The notes below the pieces were generated by a model. That model was not told the DNA's origin. It ran no database searches and saw nothing but the letters and a program-made list of their open reading frames with translations. This document shows positions 23,296-33,831 of a stretch of 51,108 bases of DNA, in pieces. A program made the position numbers and the translations under genes. Origin of the DNA: Phaeoceros laevis (taxonomy: Eukaryota > Anthocerotophyta > Anthocerotopsida > Notothyladales). The DNA lies in the NCBI GenBank assembly GCA_049999765.1, contig JBNGIQ010009434.1, forward strand, positions 195,400 through 246,507. The letters are read 5' to 3'. The first letter of the stretch is position 1. Each line of letters starts with the position of its first letter.

Positions 23296-24316
23296 GCCAA
23301 GTGGTTGTAGGCGGACTTGACTTTCCAGAAGGTACCCTTGCTTACGATGGAGAATTACATGCCCTTAATCGTGGATACAAACCTGTTGATCTTACTTGTG
23401 CTCCACAATGCTACCTACCTCTGCTATTCTGGATTTGGAAATTTTTGCTCCAGGCGGATGGAGAGCTGACACAAAGATGATGGTGAACACTGCATAGAGT
23501 ACCTTTTGAAATATTCCTCGCTGCTGGACATGCCGTAGCATGCCAGGTGTCCAATTGTTCTTCTAGAGTTCGATCTGCACTTTGAATCTCGCTTTGGTGG
23601 TGAAGTTGCTTTGTATTTGCACGTCTCACCGAAATCAAGTTGGTTCATATTATAGTATGTCAGAGTCGAATCAAGGTCACCGTAATTCTCTGATTACTAC
23701 GCTCTCGATACTTGTATCATACAAGCCAGGACGAACAGAACATGCTGATAAGAGAGTCTTAATCTCTGGTTACTCTACTTCAAGCCAGCGCGAACAGAAC
23801 TTGCTTTCGGAAACTGGGATCTACAGCGAGCTTGCGTGTTGGAGGCATCAATAGACTACGCACTACGCACAGTATCCGCGCGGGCCTGTTTGTCGGCCTG
23901 CACAAGGAAACAATACCGGCGGAATCTGTCAGGCGAACTTCTGGCCAGGCCTCGTTCACTGTCTCCAGGTCCTACCTTCCAATGGAGTCCGACAATGCAC
24001 CTCCAAACATCATCCTGATAGGTCGTCCACACAACGTGCCAGCCTCCTTGTCTGGGTGGCCGCACCGCCATTTGGGCAAGAGTCTAAGATATGTGGCAAA
24101 GTCCAGAGATTGCAATGCAAAGCTATGCTGCTCAAGGAGTCTGTGGGGTAGCTTGCATACTTCGCTTCTTGTACGGAGTGCGAAGAATGAGAGAAATAGG
24201 ATGGATTTCCGCAAGCTGGTATGGCGTTCAAGAAGATCATTTGGGACCTTGGTGCTGAAGTGTCACGCGATATTGGATGAGTAGACAAAGCAACTCTGGT
24301 AAGGCTCGCCATCGCC
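23296..24316. other. Intergenic between Deltex-like and LysM-type genes
   Basis: No gene is supported. An imperfect direct repeat (aagccag..cgaacagaac..tgct) lies near 23725 and 23780. An open frame at 23832-24284 has no recognisable domain and atypical composition. The last few hundred bases are presumably the promoter and 5' UTR of the LysM-type gene. Confidence 0.4.
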
Positions 24317-26263
24317 ATGACCCGGCTCAGATACTGGAAGGTGGTACTGCTACTCTTGCTTCAAGCTCTGCATTTGAGCCATCAGGGACAGTGTCATGCA
24401 CATTCGCCACCTCGCCTGCTTGATACTTGGCTTTACCAAACTAGTCCTGACCGCAGCTTAATTCCGAGGCGGCCTATCAGCATTGCGCCACAGTGGCAGA
24501 ATGCGGGTGCCTTAGATGTTTCCAAGGACCCTCCTGATCAGGAGCAGAAGCAACGGAGGAAAGAGAAGAGGAGGCAGGAGAAGGAGAGGAGGGAACAGCA
24601 GAAGCTGGAGAGGGAGAGGAGGCAGAGGGAGACGAAGTCGAACCATCATCCCGAAGAGCCCAGTGCACAGCCTAGTTCCTCCCCATTACCGGGACCTGTC
24701 CCAGCAGAGCAACCTCCAACGACTGTGCCACGCAGTCCATATGGGGGGCCGTCCCCAGTGCCGTCATTGCCACCAGTGACACACCCGTCTTCTCCACCAG
24801 TCGGATCGCCGTTTATACCACCCCAGGTACCACCACCTTCGCAACCGCCGTCCTTAGCACCTTCCGGACTTCCCAAGAACGGAAGCTGTGGAATTTGTGG
24901 GGCATTCTACTACGGAAAAATTGGTGAAACACTGCTGTCTGTGTCTAAGATATGCAAGATGGATGCTGCTCTTCTGCTCACAGCCAATCCTCAAGTTGGG
25001 AGGATTACTGATGGTGTTGCAGGCAGGATGCTGGTTGTACCTTGCACTGGAGAGGAGCCTGCCAGCTGCAACCAGTGTGGGGCATCTTACTACATCAAAG
25101 AAGGGGAGTACCTTGGCATCATAGCTGAAAACTGCAATGTGGACCTAGATGCACTGGAGGGTGCTAACAAGGACTTGCTCTCTGTTGATGATGTCAGTCC
25201 CGGCCAGTACCTCACTATCCCGTGCCAGGAGTCAGGAGTCTCAAGGCCCACAGAAGGATGTGGTGTCTGTGGACTGTTCCACACAGTCAAAAGACAGGAG
25301 ACCGTTAGCGATGTTGTAGAAGCATGCAGTGTAACTATGGAGGAGCTCCAGATGGCAAACCCTGCCCTCGATGGGACACTGACTCAAGGCCAGGTGCTAA
25401 ACATTCCTTGTTATGGCAACAGCTCCGCTGCATGTGGTATATGTGGCCAGGTCTATACAGTGCAAGAGGACGACGACGGGGATTCCATACAACTGAAATG
25501 CAGGGTGAGGGGGCTGTCAGCAGCAAACCCAAATGTGGACCTCACACAGCTCGATGTTGGGGATTCAGTAAACATACCCTGTACTAAATCTCCTTCCTGT
25601 AGCCCCTGCTCTCCTATGGTCGAGATCAATGACACGAGCCTCCACAACATGGCAAGCATGTGCGGAGTCTCGATTGAGCTGCTTATGTATGCCAACGACA
25701 TCTTCCCAGGCAAGGAGAACTCCAGGTTGAAAATTGGACAGAAATTGTCGGTGCCTTGTGGGGTACTTCCTGCAGCAACAAACAGTTGCTCCATTTGTGG
25801 GGCATCCTTCTCAGTGTCCCAGGATTTAAATCTTTCCATTGTAGCAGAAGCTTGCGGAGTTTCCCTGGGTGCTATCTATAACATCTCTGGCAACCACCTG
25901 AACAGAACTACTGTCAGTGTCTCTTACACCACTTTGGTGCTACCTTGTGAATCGTCTGCAGTCGGATGCGGACCTTGTGGGGTTGGATACACTGCACAGA
26001 ATGAGAATGAGACACTAGCGTCAGTGGCTGTCAAGTGTTCGGTCTACCCGAGTACTGTCAGACAGCTGAACCCACAGGCCGACTTCAACGAAGTCTTGAC
26101 TGGCAAGACTCTTGGCATGCCCTGCAAAAACTCATGGCAGGAGTTGGAGACATCCTCAGGCTTTGTCATCCGGCCAATGCACTTTTTCTTTCCTCGAAGT
26201 TGGCCAGAAGTCTGTATTTTGTTGTCAAATCTGCTGCTGTTGTGTAAATGGTGTTATGTATGA
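24317..26263 (+). CDS. Secreted protein with seven Cys-rich LysM-like repeats
   Basis: This single open exon encodes 648 residues. The N-terminus is a signal peptide (V-V-L-L-L-L-L-Q-A-L), followed by a basic Arg/Glu/Lys-rich stretch (about 75-110) and a Pro/Ser-rich linker (about 115-190). Seven repeats of about 50-60 residues follow (about 190-620). Each starts C-x-x-C (usually C-G-x-C-G), has an internal Cys before a helix, an A-N-P-like step, and ends (L/V)-x-(I/V)-P-C. The last is followed by a hydrophobic tail that could be a membrane or GPI-type anchor. LysM domains bind chitin-like or peptidoglycan-like glycans in the apoplast, so a surface glycan-binding role is likely. Plant LysM proteins usually have one to three repeats, so seven is unusual. 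The 3' end could be altered by an unrecognised intron. Confidence 0.8.
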   Translation: MTRLRYWKVVLLLLLQALHLSHQGQCHAHSPPRLLDTWLYQTSPDRSLIPRRPISIAPQWQNAGALDVSKDPPDQEQKQRRKEKRRQEKERREQQKLERERRQRETKSNHHPEEPSAQPSSSPLPGPVPAEQPPTTVPRSPYGGPSPVPSLPPVTHPSSPPVGSPFIPPQVPPPSQPPSLAPSGLPKNGSCGICGAFYYGKIGETLLSVSKICKMDAALLLTANPQVGRITDGVAGRMLVVPCTGEEPASCNQCGASYYIKEGEYLGIIAENCNVDLDALEGANKDLLSVDDVSPGQYLTIPCQESGVSRPTEGCGVCGLFHTVKRQETVSDVVEACSVTMEELQMANPALDGTLTQGQVLNIPCYGNSSAACGICGQVYTVQEDDDGDSIQLKCRVRGLSAANPNVDLTQLDVGDSVNIPCTKSPSCSPCSPMVEINDTSLHNMASMCGVSIELLMYANDIFPGKENSRLKIGQKLSVPCGVLPAATNSCSICGASFSVSQDLNLSIVAEACGVSLGAIYNISGNHLNRTTVSVSYTTLVLPCESSAVGCGPCGVGYTAQNENETLASVAVKCSVYPSTVRQLNPQADFNEVLTGKTLGMPCKNSWQELETSSGFVIRPMHFFFPRSWPEVCILLSNLLLLCKWCYV

Positions 26264-27042
26264 ATTGATTCTTGTGTTACCAACGCTCCTCATTGCCGTG
26301 TGCCATTTTGTGAGGTCACTTTGAAGGACTCTTTGAGTTCCCGGACGCAGGTTCGTCTTTGCCTTGGAGCAACGTTTCACCTGTCTCGTGGCTTGGGCAT
26401 TGTCTCTGGAGTACTTCCAGGATCAAGGTAGGACGAATGAATCACCGAAACATCGAGGTATACACCAGTTCTCCCCCCAGATTCTGGACGGCTGTTTCCC
26501 CATGAAAGTGGATCCCTTCTATGCAATTGGCTTCTCGCAAAACCAGTTGACAGGCGCGTGAATCCTTGTAGAATACTTGTTGCTCGCTGAGACTCTATAC
26601 CCTGCTATGACCCTTACTCCTAACTACAGTTCCCCTGTAAACTGAGTGGAAGCAAATGAATACCACTCATCTGAGAAGCCTTCAGGATTATCCCAATCCT
26701 GGCCTCACATTCCCTTTGCCGTGTGGAAAAAGTCGGAATCACGGAGCGTGATGTGTCCTTTGAGCAGAACAAGGACCCGTCAAGGGCACCAAACTGTTCC
26801 TCTGAATCGTCGAATTGTTCGTTCTCTTCTTTGTACGGCGAGAATGGACTACTTGGGTTGTAAGTTGGTCACCTCAGCTTGGCATCCATGCACTTCCTAA
26901 ACCACACGCCCTGTCTTCGCTCCTATACCACCAAAGATGTTGGGTTAATTGTTATATAGAATTCTAGTAGTAAATATGAACACATGCTGCTCAAGTTCAA
27001 GAAAAGATTTGGGATAGAAATGACCTCGCCCCAAGGAGCTGT
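26264..27042. other. Intergenic, convergent 3' flanks
   Basis: This lies between the plus-strand LysM-type gene and the minus-strand PHD/MBD paralogue 3, so it should contain both 3' UTRs. No coding segment, RNA gene or notable repeat was seen. Confidence 0.4.
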
Positions 27043-29736
27043 TCACACATCGCGCCCCCTGTCCAGTCCTCTGATGTCCAAACTCTTCAACCCCGCAGCA
27101 CCAAGTTGTCTTGCAATGTCCAAGCACAGCCGAACCCTCGGCCGTTTCCGTCGCACAAAGCTGTCAATATCGGTGTCTTGCTTGAGCTGTTCCTTCAGCA
27201 GTATGTTTTGCTCTGCCACGAACTCCCGGATATTGCGCAGTATGTCATCCTCTGTCAACATCTCACACTTCGATCCATTTACTTCATCACACCTCTCCTC
27301 TTCCATCTTTGTGGACTGCAAATTTTCACCATTGTCAGCATTTTTGCTTACTGAATCGTTACTTGATTTGTCTGCTGATAGTTCTTTGTATTCTTTATCA
27401 CAAACACCCGGTCCTTGTACTTTTGTAGCATCCAGCAGCCCAAGATGCCGTGCAATCTGAACCCGTGATCGAAAAATCTTGTTTTCAGGGGAGAAGTACT
27501 TCGTCTCTTTAGCTACTTTGCCATACTTCTTGCGAGTGGATACCTCTGCCGACCAACCATCTCCGAGATCTCCATTCATCTCCGCAATATATTGTCTTAG
27601 CAACTGCATTGGACCTCTTCCACTTCTCGGCATTGTCCGGAGGGCTTGTGCTTCATCAGTCGGGTCAACAGCAAGCGCTCGCATGTCTGTCACTGGCATG
27701 GGGACCAGCCCTTGCTGGGTGTGCCGTCCTTCTACATCTTGCAATGGGGTAGAGAGAAGAAGCTGATGATCTGATGCAGGCAATGCTTGCACTATCGACC
27801 CTCCCACGTTTGCCATATTTGCTGCTCCTTCCACTATCTCAGCTGAAGCTTTTGTACACAGAGTGGAGCCTATTGTAGCGTTTACATGGCCGTTATCCTT
27901 TAACAGCCCCAGATAGTCAGCGACCTGCACCCGTGACTTGAAAACTCTTCCTTCTGGAGATACGTAGTGCGTCCTCACAGTTGACCCCTTTCCCTTCTTC
28001 CTTTTGGTCACATCCGCCTTCCAGCCATCTTCAAGAACTCCATTTCTATCAGCAACATACTTCTGTAACTGCTCAACCGCCGCAATTTCTAACCTTCGAA
28101 ACCGCTCTACCTGCTCAGTTTCACCAGCTGTGCACTTGGAAGGTTGTCCAGCACCTCCTCTGGCTCTGGGTGTTTTCATAAGCCTAGGTTTACTCAAAGG
28201 CCTTCCAGCTTTACTCTCGATAGGTGCTGGCACATACTTTCCACCATGAGGCTTAGATCCACAATCCTGGCCAATTCCTGCAGGGGCACGATGTTCGAGA
28301 GGGGAGGATGTCCTCTCAACATCCTGCACCGGAGCTCCACTCGCATCAGATTTGGATTCTAGGACTTTAGACTCGGTTTCGCAAGTGCTTCCACTCCCTC
28401 CTTCGTCCCCTGTCTCAATTAGACCCAAATGCCGAGCAACCTGTTTGCGGGACTGGAACAGTTTTTTGGCCGGTGAGTAGTAGTGTGTACTTGTGGTTGT
28501 TCCATTACCTTCTGCCATCATTGCCGTCTGGCCATCCTCAATAGCCCCACAACTTGAAGCCACGTAGCTCTTTAGCTTCATCAAAGCTTTGTCCGGGAAA
28601 TCATTCCCACCTACTTCCAAGACATTGAAGTCCAAGCAGATTCTTTTCTCTCCAACCTCCTCCTGTAGAGAATAGGAGATATTTTCTATCACATCTTCTT
28701 GTCTTGGTCTTTTCTGTGTCTGGCTGTGCTCACTGCTGTCTACACTGTTATTATCTGGACCTTCGGAAACGAGTTCGGCAGCAACTCTGGGCCTGCAATG
28801 TACAACTCACAGTCACCTGACTTTACAAATCCGGAGTATACTTGAGCACTAAAGATCAACCAGAGTTTACATGAAAAGAGTCATACAGTCTGCTATTTAT
28901 CTTTGCGACCTGGAATAGCAATATTTGCTTCATACAAGAAAAGTGACGGCAGGACATGTTCTTCTAACATGTCAACGCTTCTAGTTCATCATGCTGTCAG
29001 CACATGCCAAGGACTCAACCAATGTAAAGTAACGCCCTGGGTGGATCTAACCCAACGATTACGAAATGTAGTTAGGACTTGTAAATAGATTTCGATTTGA
29101 ACAAGGCTTTCTCTCCATGACAATATAAATGAGAACTTGCCTGGAGCTATTATTGTTATCTGTCTGGCAGCCACTTCGCCCATTTAGTTCCCTTCCTCCT
29201 ATCTGTGGAACGTCTTCTCCCAAAATCTTAGTAACTGCATTCTCCTCCCCTGGAATTCTAGCGGCACCAAAAGATTCTGAATGGTGTTTACGACTACCGC
29301 AAATCCTCAGATTAAGGTCCACCTTTCCAAGAGGCCACATCTGCTTCGCCCCCTGACTAGAGCATGACTTGCAGAACCATTCATCAAGCTTGCACGCCTG
29401 TTCAGCTTGTAAGTTAATGCAGGTAACGTGGTAGCTACTGTGGCAAATGTCACATATCAGTGTTTGCTTTGCACCCTCTGGCTCCTTACAAACTTCACAA
29501 AAGGCGTAGCCACAGCCTGGAACAGTAGCACCTGTTCGTCCTGGAAAGTCTGCCGGTGTTCCAGAAGCTTTCGCAGGCACGCAATGCAATTGAAACAATA
29601 GTCTCAGGGTGTCCGTATGAGTTGCATCATTATAGTCAATCTTGGTGGCCAGCTCTCCCGGGGATAATTTGGTATTCTTGTTATCTTCATCTGTTCCCTC
29701 GTTAGCCAAGACTGAGGGGCAGCTTGCCACTTCCAT
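27043..29736 (-). CDS. PHD finger plus three to four MBD-like domains (paralogue 3, two exons)
   Basis: Exons 29736-29141 and 28792-27043 give 781 residues. The intron is 348 bp and of the rare GC-AG class (AG|GCAAGT ... TTGCAG); the phase is exact and no GT donor keeps the frame. The N-terminus has the family segment D-T-L-R-L-L ... D-F-P-G-R and a C4HC3 PHD finger at about 80-125 (CEVC, CDICHSSYH, WFCKSC). MBD-like modules lie at about 267-323 (G-Q replaces the usual G-W), 437-498 (E-D-G-W-K-A, Y-V-S-P-E-G-R-V-F-K-S-R) and 592-653 (G-D-G-W-S-A, Y-F-S-P-E-N-K-I-F-R-S-R). A degenerate fourth lies near 714-767 without the Y-x-S-P core. It is predicted nuclear, reading histone and DNA marks. 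The first and fourth modules have probably lost canonical binding residues. It lies head-to-head with paralogue 2. Confidence 0.8.
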
Positions 29737-31146
29737 GGTGTAAACTCTCTAGCTATCCGACCTGAACCTGAGAAGATGGTTCAGATAGGGTGGGAACCGT
29801 CTGAAGCCTCCCATTCTTACCTCCTGAAGCTGCCACATATATACGTATAGCCCCTCTCTGGTAATTCACACTCCTGCGATGTTGGCCAACCAGGTTGATC
29901 TCGCGCCTAAATATCCACAGAGCATAACTCGACAAACCCAACGCGGTTGAACACAACTGCAAGAAGATGTTTGAAAAGGGTCGTAAGCCGTCGTGTCAAA
30001 GGAACAATTCTCAGAAAGAGTCCTTTCTCCTAATTTTGGACTTCCAACACTTGCAAGGCACACAGAAAAAAATAGTGAGCCCCGAAGAGTACTTCAAGAG
30101 CGAGAAAGACCAGAAGATCAAGCCAACACGCTCGTGCGTGGAGTGTCCTCAAAACGAAGGACCAGTACTTAACCAGTTGGGGAACAACCTCCAACTCCTG
30201 AGCTATTCCCTCTGCTCCGCTAAACTAAGACCGACAAGACGAACACTAGAATTGTGGTACAAGAACTGGCCAGAAGGCATCGGCATCTCAGCGAACCAAA
30301 CCGGTAGCTCTAATGCTTACTGTAAGCCTTTGCCTTCTCACTGAACCTGAAATTTTTTCAAACTTTGAGGAATCACAGCCTAGAGCAGCAACTACCTGTT
30401 CGACGCCTTATGCAAGTTTCGAAGTTGTAGTTTTGAAAATCTGCCGGCTCTTCTGCCAAGTTGCCTTTGAAAGACTCTAAATCCGAGGACCAGCTGTTGG
30501 GAGAATGTTGCGGGGAAATAAAGGTGAGCAGGAAGTGCCCTGCTAGCAACAATAGATGGTAGATGAAGCGGGAGATTAAACCCTAAAGAAACGGAGAAAA
30601 GGTGGAGGAGGCGAGGAGAAGCCTGGAGGAGGGAGCAAGAGCAACGGTGAACTGAACTGCATCACGAAGTGTTCACAGGCTCGTGAACGCTCAGGACACA
30701 CGCGGCACCGGTACCCACCGGTATTACAGCCAAGTTGCCACGACTTGATCACAGGTGAAAGTTTTAACACAGCGTCTTTCGAGCGTAAACCCTTCGTTTA
30801 AGCATGTCAGTCGTGTGAAGCTTTCTGACCGCGCTAAAAGTACCCCGCGGTGCTTTCCAAAACAGAGAGGACCCTATGCTGCTTTAAGCCGGTCGGTCTC
30901 GCCGCTCTTGAGCATGGGACATACGGTGACTTGGTGCTCCCTGGCAATGTTGGTCCGCGCAGCTGGCCGCGTGCAGGATGGACCGTGCCCCAATCCCTAC
31001 CTCATGTCTTCATCGTCGCCACGGATTTGACAGGCTTGCGCAGTTCTGTCAGCAACGCATGGAACTGGTTCTGTGGAGGACCAGGGCGGACTTCTCCCTC
31101 CTACGCTTGCCTCCTCTCCTCCTTGCACTTGGCTGCGGGCAGCTTG
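29737..31146. promoter_or_regulatory. 1.4-kb bidirectional intergenic region between PHD/MBD paralogues 3 and 2
   Basis: The two start codons (29736 minus, 31147 plus) face away from each other across this region. The frame of paralogue 2 stays open upstream to about 30850, but it has no ATG there and no similarity to the other paralogues. I therefore treat it as 5' UTR or promoter. No clear TATA box or shared element could be assigned by eye. Confidence 0.4.
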
Positions 31147-33831
31147 ATGGAGAGAATCAGCTTTCAGGAGCTCTTGCTGCAGGTTGAAAAAAAAACGCCC
31201 GCTCGGGAAGTGTGGCCTGGGGCATTGTCTGAGCTGTCCTGGATACGTCGCTCCGCTTTCATCACACCACCGGAAAAGGTCGCTGCGGAGAAGAAAACGC
31301 AGGTGGTTGTTGTCAAGGAAGAGCCGGAGGAGGCACCGCATCAGGAAGGCAGGGAAGACCAGCAGAGCGTCATTATCGTGGAAAAAGGGATCAATTCTGT
31401 TGCAGTGGATGCAACAGCTCCTGCCGCTGGAGAACCAGGACCTGACATGGCGGCTGTAGGTGCTGCTGCTGTTGCTGGCCATGCGCCTCAGCAGGACGTG
31501 GAGCAAGTTCAGAGGACCGAGGCCTGTAAAACCGAGGTGGTAGAGCGTGCTTGCATGGCAATTGATGCAACAGTTACTGGTGCTCCTGCACCAGGACCGG
31601 AGTTGGCGGATGCGGGCGCTGCTTTCATCATGGAGTCGGCGCCGGAGGATGTGAAGGACGCTGTGATGGGGCTTGGCTCGTTGTCGCGGGCCGCTTCCAG
31701 CGCCATCAAGGTGAGGTTGCCGCAGTCGGAGGCCGTGCCCGACTATGGTAAGCAGGCCACAGCAGCTTCTGGATTGAGCAGCTTTTCCAATTTGGAACCA
31801 GGCGGTGTCTCTGCTCAAGCGGAGGTGCCCACTGCAGAAGGTGAGGAAGCAGGGGACACAGCTGTGAGTGCGACCCACCAGCATATTCACTGTGAGGTGA
31901 AAATTGAGACGCAGGAGGAGCATGGTGGAAGTGCAGACCCAGCTAGGTTTGGGGTACGGACTGTTTTGCCGCTAACACCCACGGAGGAGGATAAACCTCT
32001 TAATAGCGATGCAGCTATGTCAGAGGATGGAGGCGAGCCAATAAGCCAACCCGAAAGCACCCTCGAGTTCGTGATTCGAGTTCTCGGCCCATGTTTGCCC
32101 ACCGCAGTGAGTGCGGAAAACTTTCCTGGGCAGGTTGGTGACACTACAGAAACTGTGTGCTGCGAGTGCAAGGAGCCGGAAACAGCTGATAGCACCATTC
32201 TGTGTGACAAGTGCGATCGCAGCTTCCACCTAGAGTGTGTGAATCTTGGGTCAGAAGTCGCTACTACGGTGGATGAATGGTTATGCAATGACTGCTTGTC
32301 CGATGGAGGCCATTGGAAGTGGCGCCTTAGGAAAATCATGCTACGGCCTAAGGAGGGTGAAGGCAGGACGGTGCCCGAAGCCACAGCCGAAGCTGAAGCA
32401 GAAGCTTGCCCAGAGATGGAGGATCAGCCGGTGCCGCGGAGAATGAAGCTACCAACAAGAAGGGGGAGAACGTCGGAGTCTCAAAGCAGTCCGAAACCTA
32501 TACCAGCAACTGATATTGCAGCTTCTGCTAGGGCATCGGAGGCATTGGAAGGGTTGAGAGCATATATTGCCGAGAGAAATGGCATTCTTGAAGAAGGGTG
32601 GACAGCGCAGATTGTGCCCAGGCAACACTCTAATGGACGGATGCACATCAACTACTGGTCTCCGAACAAGGTTATGTTCAAGACAAGGTTGAAGGTGGCT
32701 GAATATCTGGGTTTGCATCCACCTCCTAGCGACTCAGTCTGGGTGAGGTCTGAGCACGCTGGTGGGCTTGAAGGAGTCCCTGACCGTGCACAACACCAGC
32801 AGCCATGCAATAGCACTGATTGGTCTTTGCCTGATCCAAAGCAGGCTTGTAACATCCCTGATGTGGCCACGAATGTAGATTTGTCGAGAGGTCTGAAGGT
32901 GGACTTTTGCCCTGTATCTCGGGAGAAGTTTTTCTCTGACACTGATAGTAGGGTACACAAAAGTAGTGGCTCGGAAAAAATGTTCAGAGATGATGCACCA
33001 GACACCACGAAGAGGCGAAAGATTTCAGGGGGGACTGAGGACTCAGAAGAGTGGGTACCAGATGATATGGAGGAATCGGAAGAGTGGTCCAGATGTGTTA
33101 CCTCGGGGACCCAAAAGAGACCAGGCGTCTCAAGGGAAGAAATTCGAAGTTTTGTGAGAAAAGCACATCAAAAGCTGGAGGATTATGTGGCTGCGAGAGG
33201 TGGAGTACTCGAAAAAGGGTGGACAACGCATTGTATGCAAGTGAAGCAGCAGACATCACTGCAAGCTTATTACAAGTCTCCCAGTGGAAAGAGATTTCAG
33301 TCCAGAGTGCAGATAGGAGCCCTGTTAAACCTTCCAGCTCGACCCCAGAGTGGAGCAGAAACTGCAGTCAGGATGAGATCACACACCCCTGAAAGGGATG
33401 GGAGCCCTGCAAAACTGGTTTCTAGACCCAAACTAGTACCTAGACCGAGATTGAAGCTGCCTGCCGAGCAAGGCGGATTCTCTCATGGTCATGAAGATGA
33501 TGATCCGTGGTCAGTCATGAAGCCCCTCATTGTTCCGGGGAACAGAGCCTTTCAAGGCAGTGAAGATGAGGACAGAGCTGAAGATGCAGACACCAGTATG
33601 CAGGAGGTGCCTGCTTTGTCTTCTGTGCCTTCCTCATCTTCTGAGCCTGCTGTAACTGCACCTTGTATCCCAATGCCTACTGTTCCTGGCAATGGAATTT
33701 GTTCTCAAGGTTCAAATGGTGGGGAATGCCGGACGCCTGTTGACAACAGTGCTGATTTGAAGATAGCTGTGAGCGTGGGTGTGCAAACAGATGAAAGGTG
33801 CAGCAGTCTGCCCTTTTCGTTACAGGAGTAG
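31147..33831 (+). CDS. PHD finger plus two MBD-like domains (paralogue 2, single exon)
   Basis: One uninterrupted exon of 894 residues. The ATG at 31147 is the first in frame and begins M-E-R-I-S-F-Q-E-L-L, matching paralogue 1. The N-terminal third is Ala/Glu-rich and likely disordered. The conserved S-T-L-E-F-V-I-R-V-L-G and N-F-P-G-Q precede a C4HC3 PHD finger at about residues 336-385 (CCEC, CDKCDRSFH, WLCNDC). The first MBD-like module is at about 465-526 (E-E-G-W-T-A-Q-I, Y-W-S-P-N-K-V-M-F-K-T-R, Y-L-G-L). The second is at about 672-733 (E-K-G-W-T-T, Y-Y-K-S-P-S-G-K-R-F-Q-S-R). The tail is acidic and Ser-rich. Having no introns where paralogue 1 has three suggests intron loss, possibly by retroposition. 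The function as a chromatin reader is inferred. Confidence 0.85.
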   Translation: MERISFQELLLQVEKKTPAREVWPGALSELSWIRRSAFITPPEKVAAEKKTQVVVVKEEPEEAPHQEGREDQQSVIIVEKGINSVAVDATAPAAGEPGPDMAAVGAAAVAGHAPQQDVEQVQRTEACKTEVVERACMAIDATVTGAPAPGPELADAGAAFIMESAPEDVKDAVMGLGSLSRAASSAIKVRLPQSEAVPDYGKQATAASGLSSFSNLEPGGVSAQAEVPTAEGEEAGDTAVSATHQHIHCEVKIETQEEHGGSADPARFGVRTVLPLTPTEEDKPLNSDAAMSEDGGEPISQPESTLEFVIRVLGPCLPTAVSAENFPGQVGDTTETVCCECKEPETADSTILCDKCDRSFHLECVNLGSEVATTVDEWLCNDCLSDGGHWKWRLRKIMLRPKEGEGRTVPEATAEAEAEACPEMEDQPVPRRMKLPTRRGRTSESQSSPKPIPATDIAASARASEALEGLRAYIAERNGILEEGWTAQIVPRQHSNGRMHINYWSPNKVMFKTRLKVAEYLGLHPPPSDSVWVRSEHAGGLEGVPDRAQHQQPCNSTDWSLPDPKQACNIPDVATNVDLSRGLKVDFCPVSREKFFSDTDSRVHKSSGSEKMFRDDAPDTTKRRKISGGTEDSEEWVPDDMEESEEWSRCVTSGTQKRPGVSREEIRSFVRKAHQKLEDYVAARGGVLEKGWTTHCMQVKQQTSLQAYYKSPSGKRFQSRVQIGALLNLPARPQSGAETAVRMRSHTPERDGSPAKLVSRPKLVPRPRLKLPAEQGGFSHGHEDDDPWSVMKPLIVPGNRAFQGSEDEDRAEDADTSMQEVPALSSVPSSSSEPAVTAPCIPMPTVPGNGICSQGSNGGECRTPVDNSADLKIAVSVGVQTDERCSSLPFSLQE

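Noticed and set aside
30850-31146. N-terminal extension of paralogue 2
   Set aside because: The frame is open but has no ATG, and the other paralogues start at the position matching 31147.
30997-31923. Minus-strand ORF of 308 codons
   Set aside because: It is antisense to the start of paralogue 2 and has no recognisable motif.
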